Positions 40,217-43,430 of a stretch of DNA of 43,430 bases are shown here, in pieces. A model generated the notes under the pieces. That model ran no database searches, was not told the origin of the DNA, and worked only from the letters and a program-made list of their open reading frames with translations. Position 1 is the first letter of the stretch. Each line of letters begins with the position of its first letter. This stretch comes from Streptomyces sp. PR69. Lineage in GTDB: Bacteria > Actinomycetota > Actinomycetes > Streptomycetales > Streptomycetaceae. Location: NCBI RefSeq assembly GCF_026420845.1, contig NZ_JAOWCB010000040.1, forward strand, positions 1 through 43,430, given 5' to 3'. Made by a program: the position numbers and the translations under genes.

Positions 40217-41317
40217 CTACAGGCCGACTTCCTTCATCAACATGCCGACCTCGGTGTTCGTCAGCCGGCGCAGCCAGCCCGACTTCTGGTCGCCGAGCGT
40301 GATCGGCCCGAAGGAGGTGCGCACCAGCTTGTCGACCGGGAAGCCGGCCTCGGCGAGCATGCGGCGGACGATGTGCTTGCGGCCCTCGTGCAGGGTCACC
40401 TCGACGAGGTAGTTCTTGCCGGTCTGCTCGACGACCTTGAAGCTGTCGGCGCGGGCGTAGCCGTCCTCAAGCTGGATGCCGCTCTTGAGCCGCTTGCCCA
40501 GGTCGCGCGGGATGGGGCCCTGGATGGCGGCGAGATAGGTCTTCTGCACGCCGTAGCGGGGGTGGGTCAGCCGGTGGGCCAGCTCGCCGTGGTTGGTGAG
40601 CAGGATGATGCCCTCGGTCTCGGTGTCCAGCCGTCCGACGTGGAAGAGCCGGGTCTCCCGGTTGGTGACATAGTCGCCGAGGCACTGGCGGCCGTCCGGG
40701 TCCTCCATCGTGGAGACCACGCCCGCGGGCTTGTTCAGCGCGAAGAACAGATACGACTGGGTGGCGACGGTCAGTCCGTCGACCTTGATCTCGTCCTTCT
40801 CCGGGTCGACGCGGACGCCCTGCTCGATGACGATCTTGCCGTTGACCTCGACGCGCCCGGCGTCGATCAGCTCCTCGCAGGCGCGGCGCGAGCCCATTCC
40901 AGCGCGCGCGAGCACCTTCTGCAGCCGCTCGCCCTCCTGCTCGCCGAAGGTCTTCGGGGTCTTGACCTGCGGCTTGTTCGCATACCGCTCGCGGTTGCGC
41001 TCCTCGATCCGCGCGTCGTACTCGCGCGGGCGGGCCGGGGCCGTACGGTCGCGGCCGCCGCCGCGCTGCGGGGACTGCCTGGGCGACTGCTTGGGGCCTC
41101 CCTTCGCGCCGCCGCGGGCGGCCGCTCCACGGCCCTTCCTGGGGCCTTCCGACCCGCTGCCGGAACCGCCGCCGGAACCGCCGCTGCCGGAACCGCCGAC
41201 GTCATAGCGGCGCTCCTCGGGACGCGGGCGGCCCGCGCGCTGCTGCTTCTCGTCCCGCTTGTTGCCAGCGCCCCGGTAGTTACCGCGCCCGCTGCTGTTC
41301 CTGCCGCTGCTTCGCAT
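40217..41317 (-). CDS. rluB: 23S rRNA pseudouridine synthase RluB-like, with basic N-terminal extension
   Basis: 366 aa. Residues about 1-125 are a disordered Gly/Arg/Lys/Ser-rich extension (GGSGSGGSGGGSGSG, KGRGAAARGGAKGG). The S4 RNA-binding domain follows (RLQKVLARAGMGSRRACEEL), then the RsuA/RluB catalytic domain with HVGRLDTETEGIILLTN (catalytic Asp). The family modifies a uridine in the large-subunit rRNA peptidyl-transferase region. The long basic extension is typical of actinobacterial homologues and probably aids ribosome binding. The ATG at 41317 shares a base with the scpB stop (TGATG), so it is co-translated with scpA-scpB. Confidence 0.9.
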   Translation of the reverse strand: MRSSGRNSSGRGNYRGAGNKRDEKQQRAGRPRPEERRYDVGGSGSGGSGGGSGSGSEGPRKGRGAAARGGAKGGPKQSPRQSPQRGGGRDRTAPARPREYDARIEERNRERYANKPQVKTPKTFGEQEGERLQKVLARAGMGSRRACEELIDAGRVEVNGKIVIEQGVRVDPEKDEIKVDGLTVATQSYLFFALNKPAGVVSTMEDPDGRQCLGDYVTNRETRLFHVGRLDTETEGIILLTNHGELAHRLTHPRYGVQKTYLAAIQGPIPRDLGKRLKSGIQLEDGYARADSFKVVEQTGKNYLVEVTLHEGRKHIVRRMLAEAGFPVDKLVRTSFGPITLGDQKSGWLRRLTNTEVGMLMKEVGL

Positions 41318-41958
41318 CAAAATTCCGTCTTGTCGTCTGCGTCGTCGTCCGTACCCAGCACGACCGGGTCCGGAGCGTCCGGATCAAACGACGGAACGCC
41401 TTCCTGCGTCTCGGCCTCGATCGCCTCCGCCTCCGGGAGGAAGGGCGCGAGCTCCGGGAGCTCGTCCAGGCCGCGCAGGCCCATCCGCTCCAGAAAGTAG
41501 TTCGTCGTCCTGTACAGGATCGCACCTGTTTCGGGTTCCGCGCCCGCCTCCTCCACCAGCCCCCGCTGGAGGAGGGTGCGCATCACGCCGTCGCAGTTCA
41601 CGCCGCGGACGGCGGAGACCCGGGAGCGGCTGACCGGCTGGCGGTACGCGACGACCGCGAGGGTCTCCAGGGCGGCCTGGGTCAGCCGGGCGTGCTGGCC
41701 GTCCAGCACGAAGCGCTCGACGGCGTCGGCGTACTCGGGCCGGGTGTAGAACCGCCAGCCCCCGGCGACCAGCCGCAGTTCGAAGCCGCGCCGCTGGACG
41801 GTGTACTCGTCCGCCAGCTCGCGCAGCGCGTCCGCGACGGCCCTGCGGGGCTGCTCCAGCACCTTGGCGAGGTGCGCCTCGGTGGCGGGCTCGTCGACGA
41901 CCATGAGGACGGCTTCGAGCGCGGGCTTGAGGTCCTCGGCGCTGAGATCGCCGCTCAT
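41317..41958 (-). CDS. scpB: segregation and condensation protein ScpB
   Basis: 213-aa partner of SMC and ScpA in chromosome condensation. Two winged-helix domains: LKPALEAVLMVVDEPATEAH..., and ARLTQAALETLAVVAYRQPVSRSRVSAVRGVNCDGVMRTLL, the characteristic ScpB block. An acidic C-terminal tail follows. The ATG overlaps the scpA stop (ATGA), and rluB follows with a one-base overlap. Confidence 0.95.
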   Translation of the reverse strand: MSGDLSAEDLKPALEAVLMVVDEPATEAHLAKVLEQPRRAVADALRELADEYTVQRRGFELRLVAGGWRFYTRPEYADAVERFVLDGQHARLTQAALETLAVVAYRQPVSRSRVSAVRGVNCDGVMRTLLQRGLVEEAGAEPETGAILYRTTNYFLERMGLRGLDELPELAPFLPEAEAIEAETQEGVPSFDPDAPDPVVLGTDDDADDKTEF

Positions 41959-43211
41959 GGCTTGCTCTCCTCGGACTTCTCGGGCTTCTCGGACTTCTCG
42001 GGCTGCGCCGGCTTCTCGGACTGCTCCGGCCTCTCCGGCTTCTCGGGGGCTCGGTCGAACTCGTCGGTGACGCGGGCCTCGCCGTCGCCGCCCGTCCAGA
42101 TGACGGTGAGCTCGCCGAGCGCGTCCTGCTGCTCCAGGGCGACGGCCTTCTCCCGGTAGAGCTCCAGCAGGGCCAGGAACCGGGCGACGACGGTGAGGGT
42201 TCCCAGGGTGCCGGTGGCTCCGGCGGGGTTCTCGGGGTCCTCGGTCAGCTCGCGGAAGGTCGCCCTGCCGCGCTCCCGCAGCAGGGCGACGACCACCTCG
42301 GCCTGCTCCTGCACCGAGACCAGGGGCGCGTGGATGTGCTCCACGTACACCTGCGGTCTGGGCTTGGGCTGCATGGCCTTGACGGCGAGCCTGGCGAAGC
42401 CTTCGGGGCCGATGCTGATGACGACGTCGGGCAGCAGCTCCGCGTGGTGCGGCTCCAGGCCGACGGTACGGGGGTGGCGGCGGGCCTCGTCGTCCAGCCG
42501 GCCGCTGAAGATCTCGGCGATCTGCTTGTACGCGCGGTACTGCAGCAGCCGGGCGAAGAGCAGGTCCCGCGCCTCCAGCAGCGCGAGGTCCGCCTCGTCC
42601 TCGACCTCGGCGGCGGGCAGCAGGCGCGCGGCCTTGAGGTCGAGCAGAGTGGCGGCGACCACGAGGAACTCGGTGGTCTGGTCGAGGTCCCAGTCGGGGC
42701 CCATGGCCCGGATATGGGCCATGAACTCGTCGGTCACCTTCGACAGAGCGACCTCGGTGACATCGAGCTTGTGCTTGGAGATCAGCTGGAGGAGGAGATC
42801 GAAGGGCCCTTCGAAGTTCGCCAGCCGCACGGTGAAGCGCCCGTCGTCGACGGGCGGCCCGTCGCCCCGCCCTTCCCTGGCCTCCGTGTCCGGGGCCGGG
42901 CGCCCGGCCTCCACGGGGACCGGTCCGGGCCCAGCGGTCCCCGGCTCGGCGGAAGCGGGCTCAGCGGGCGCGGGACCGGCAGGCGCGGACTCGACCGGAA
43001 CGGGTTCGGCGGGCCCGGCAGGCGCGGACTCGGCAGATGACGGCCGCGGAACCGCATCCGCGGGGACCGGCTCCGGCACGGCCCCAGAAGTGGCCTGGGG
43101 ACCGGCGGCGGGGGTTCCGGGGCCGCGGCCCAGGGGACGGCGGCGGGGGGACGGGGGCATCGGGGTCCAGGGGCGCTGAGCGAGCAGAGGTAGCGGGCAG
43201 GCTACCGTCAC
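41955..43211 (-). CDS. scpA: segregation and condensation protein ScpA, with long low-complexity ends
   Basis: 418-aa kleisin of the SMC complex. The core starts at about 128 (FTVRLANFEGPFDLLLQLIS), with KHKLDVTEVALSKVTDEFMAHI and TEFLVVAATLLDLKAARLL. The C-terminal winged helix (VARFLALLELYREKAVALEQ) binds the SMC head. It is longer than the usual 250-280 aa because of a roughly 125-aa Pro/Ala/Glu-rich N-terminus and a repeated Glu/Lys/Pro tail (PEKSEKPEKSEESKP). The GTG at 43211 overlaps the upstream stop (GTGA), which supports this start; an ATG at 43160 is the alternative. Confidence 0.93.
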   Translation of the reverse strand: MTVACPLPLLAQRPWTPMPPSPRRRPLGRGPGTPAAGPQATSGAVPEPVPADAVPRPSSAESAPAGPAEPVPVESAPAGPAPAEPASAEPGTAGPGPVPVEAGRPAPDTEAREGRGDGPPVDDGRFTVRLANFEGPFDLLLQLISKHKLDVTEVALSKVTDEFMAHIRAMGPDWDLDQTTEFLVVAATLLDLKAARLLPAAEVEDEADLALLEARDLLFARLLQYRAYKQIAEIFSGRLDDEARRHPRTVGLEPHHAELLPDVVISIGPEGFARLAVKAMQPKPRPQVYVEHIHAPLVSVQEQAEVVVALLRERGRATFRELTEDPENPAGATGTLGTLTVVARFLALLELYREKAVALEQQDALGELTVIWTGGDGEARVTDEFDRAPEKPERPEQSEKPAQPEKSEKPEKSEESKP

Positions 43212-43430
43212 CGTCCGCGCAGGCGGCGCACGAGGATGCTCGCGTCGCCCCGCTGCTCAAGATCCGCGAGGACCACGGCGACCGCCTCGCGCACGATGCG
43301 CCCGCGGTCGACGGCCAGCCCGTGCTCGCCGCGCAGCACCAGCCGTGCGTGCTCCAGGTCCATCAGCTCCTCGGCGGAGACATAGACCGTGATCTTCTCG
43401 TCGTGCCGCTCCCGGCCGCTGGGCCGGCGG
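43208..43430 (-). CDS. C-terminal part of a conserved protein upstream of scpA (partial)
   Basis: The last 73 codons are visible; the start lies beyond the window. The segment reads GRERHDEKITVYVSAEELMD, then LEHARLVLRGEHGLAVDRGRIVREAVAVVLADLE, ending LVRRLRGR. The beta strand KITVYVSAEEL followed by two helices resembles a ribbon-helix-helix fold (inference), and the gene lies where Streptomyces have a small gene between a ParA-like ATPase and scpA. It could be a DNA-binding partner of that ATPase. GTGA overlap with scpA. Confidence 0.7.
   Translation of the reverse strand, partial: RRPSGRERHDEKITVYVSAEELMDLEHARLVLRGEHGLAVDRGRIVREAVAVVLADLEQRGDASILVRRLRGR

Overview
The window is Streptomyces chromosome. 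Base composition is very GC-rich, GTG starts and ATGA/GTGA gene overlaps are common, and the gene content is typical of the genus: two streptogrisin-type proteases, a SepF-like protein, dnaE2, ScpA/ScpB, and an LPMO with an LAxTG sorting signal. From about 7.2 kb onward the gene order resembles what I remember of the S. coelicolor SCO1734-SCO1771 neighbourhood. That comparison is from memory and was not checked.

Region A (1 to about 7.1 kb) looks like the accessory end of an integrated element (actinomycete ICE or plasmid type) next to core chromosome. On the minus strand are tiny coupled genes (33 and 70 aa), a 97-aa protein coupled to a broken GGDEF fragment, and several perfect hairpins. 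A short GntR repressor without an effector domain follows on the plus strand, preceded by two copies of an inverted-repeat operator. Next comes a tightly overlapped three-gene plus-strand operon: an HTH-AAA kinase fusion, a guanylate-kinase-like P-loop protein and a 6-phosphogluconate-dehydrogenase-like oxidoreductase. A convergent HAD phosphatase overlaps the end of that operon. The region finishes with a RES/DUF2384-type toxin-antitoxin pair of visibly lower GC. No integrase or attachment site could be identified inside the window.

Region B (7.2-18.5 kb) holds secreted enzymes and stress functions. They are a cell-wall-anchored AA10 LPMO, a secreted lipase, the dnaE2/imuB-like mutasome operon with a LexA-box-like site, an ABC-2-like membrane protein, two streptogrisin-family pre-pro-proteases sharing a 13-bp upstream motif, and a SepF-like protein.

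Region C (18.5-33.3 kb) holds an acyl-CoA dehydrogenase, a 14-TM MFS exporter, a PAP2 phosphatase, an I78-type protease inhibitor and a GT4 glycosyltransferase. It then holds a branched-chain-amino-acid-type ABC system in which two permease domains and one ATPase are fused in one 1046-codon frame. The fusion linker carries a 48-bp tandem repeat and a pair of inverted GC-rich elements. The second ATPase has Arg instead of Lys in its Walker A motif. Two conserved proteins of unknown function follow.

Region D (33.3 kb to the end) is housekeeping: der, plsC-like, cmk and tyrA on the minus strand, then a Rieske lipoprotein and an RlaP-like nucleotidyltransferase on plus. The nucleotidyltransferase converges on an ADP-ribosylglycohydrolase. 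Last is the coupled series of a small conserved gene, scpA, scpB and rluB, which runs in from the right edge and links chromosome condensation with rRNA pseudouridylation.
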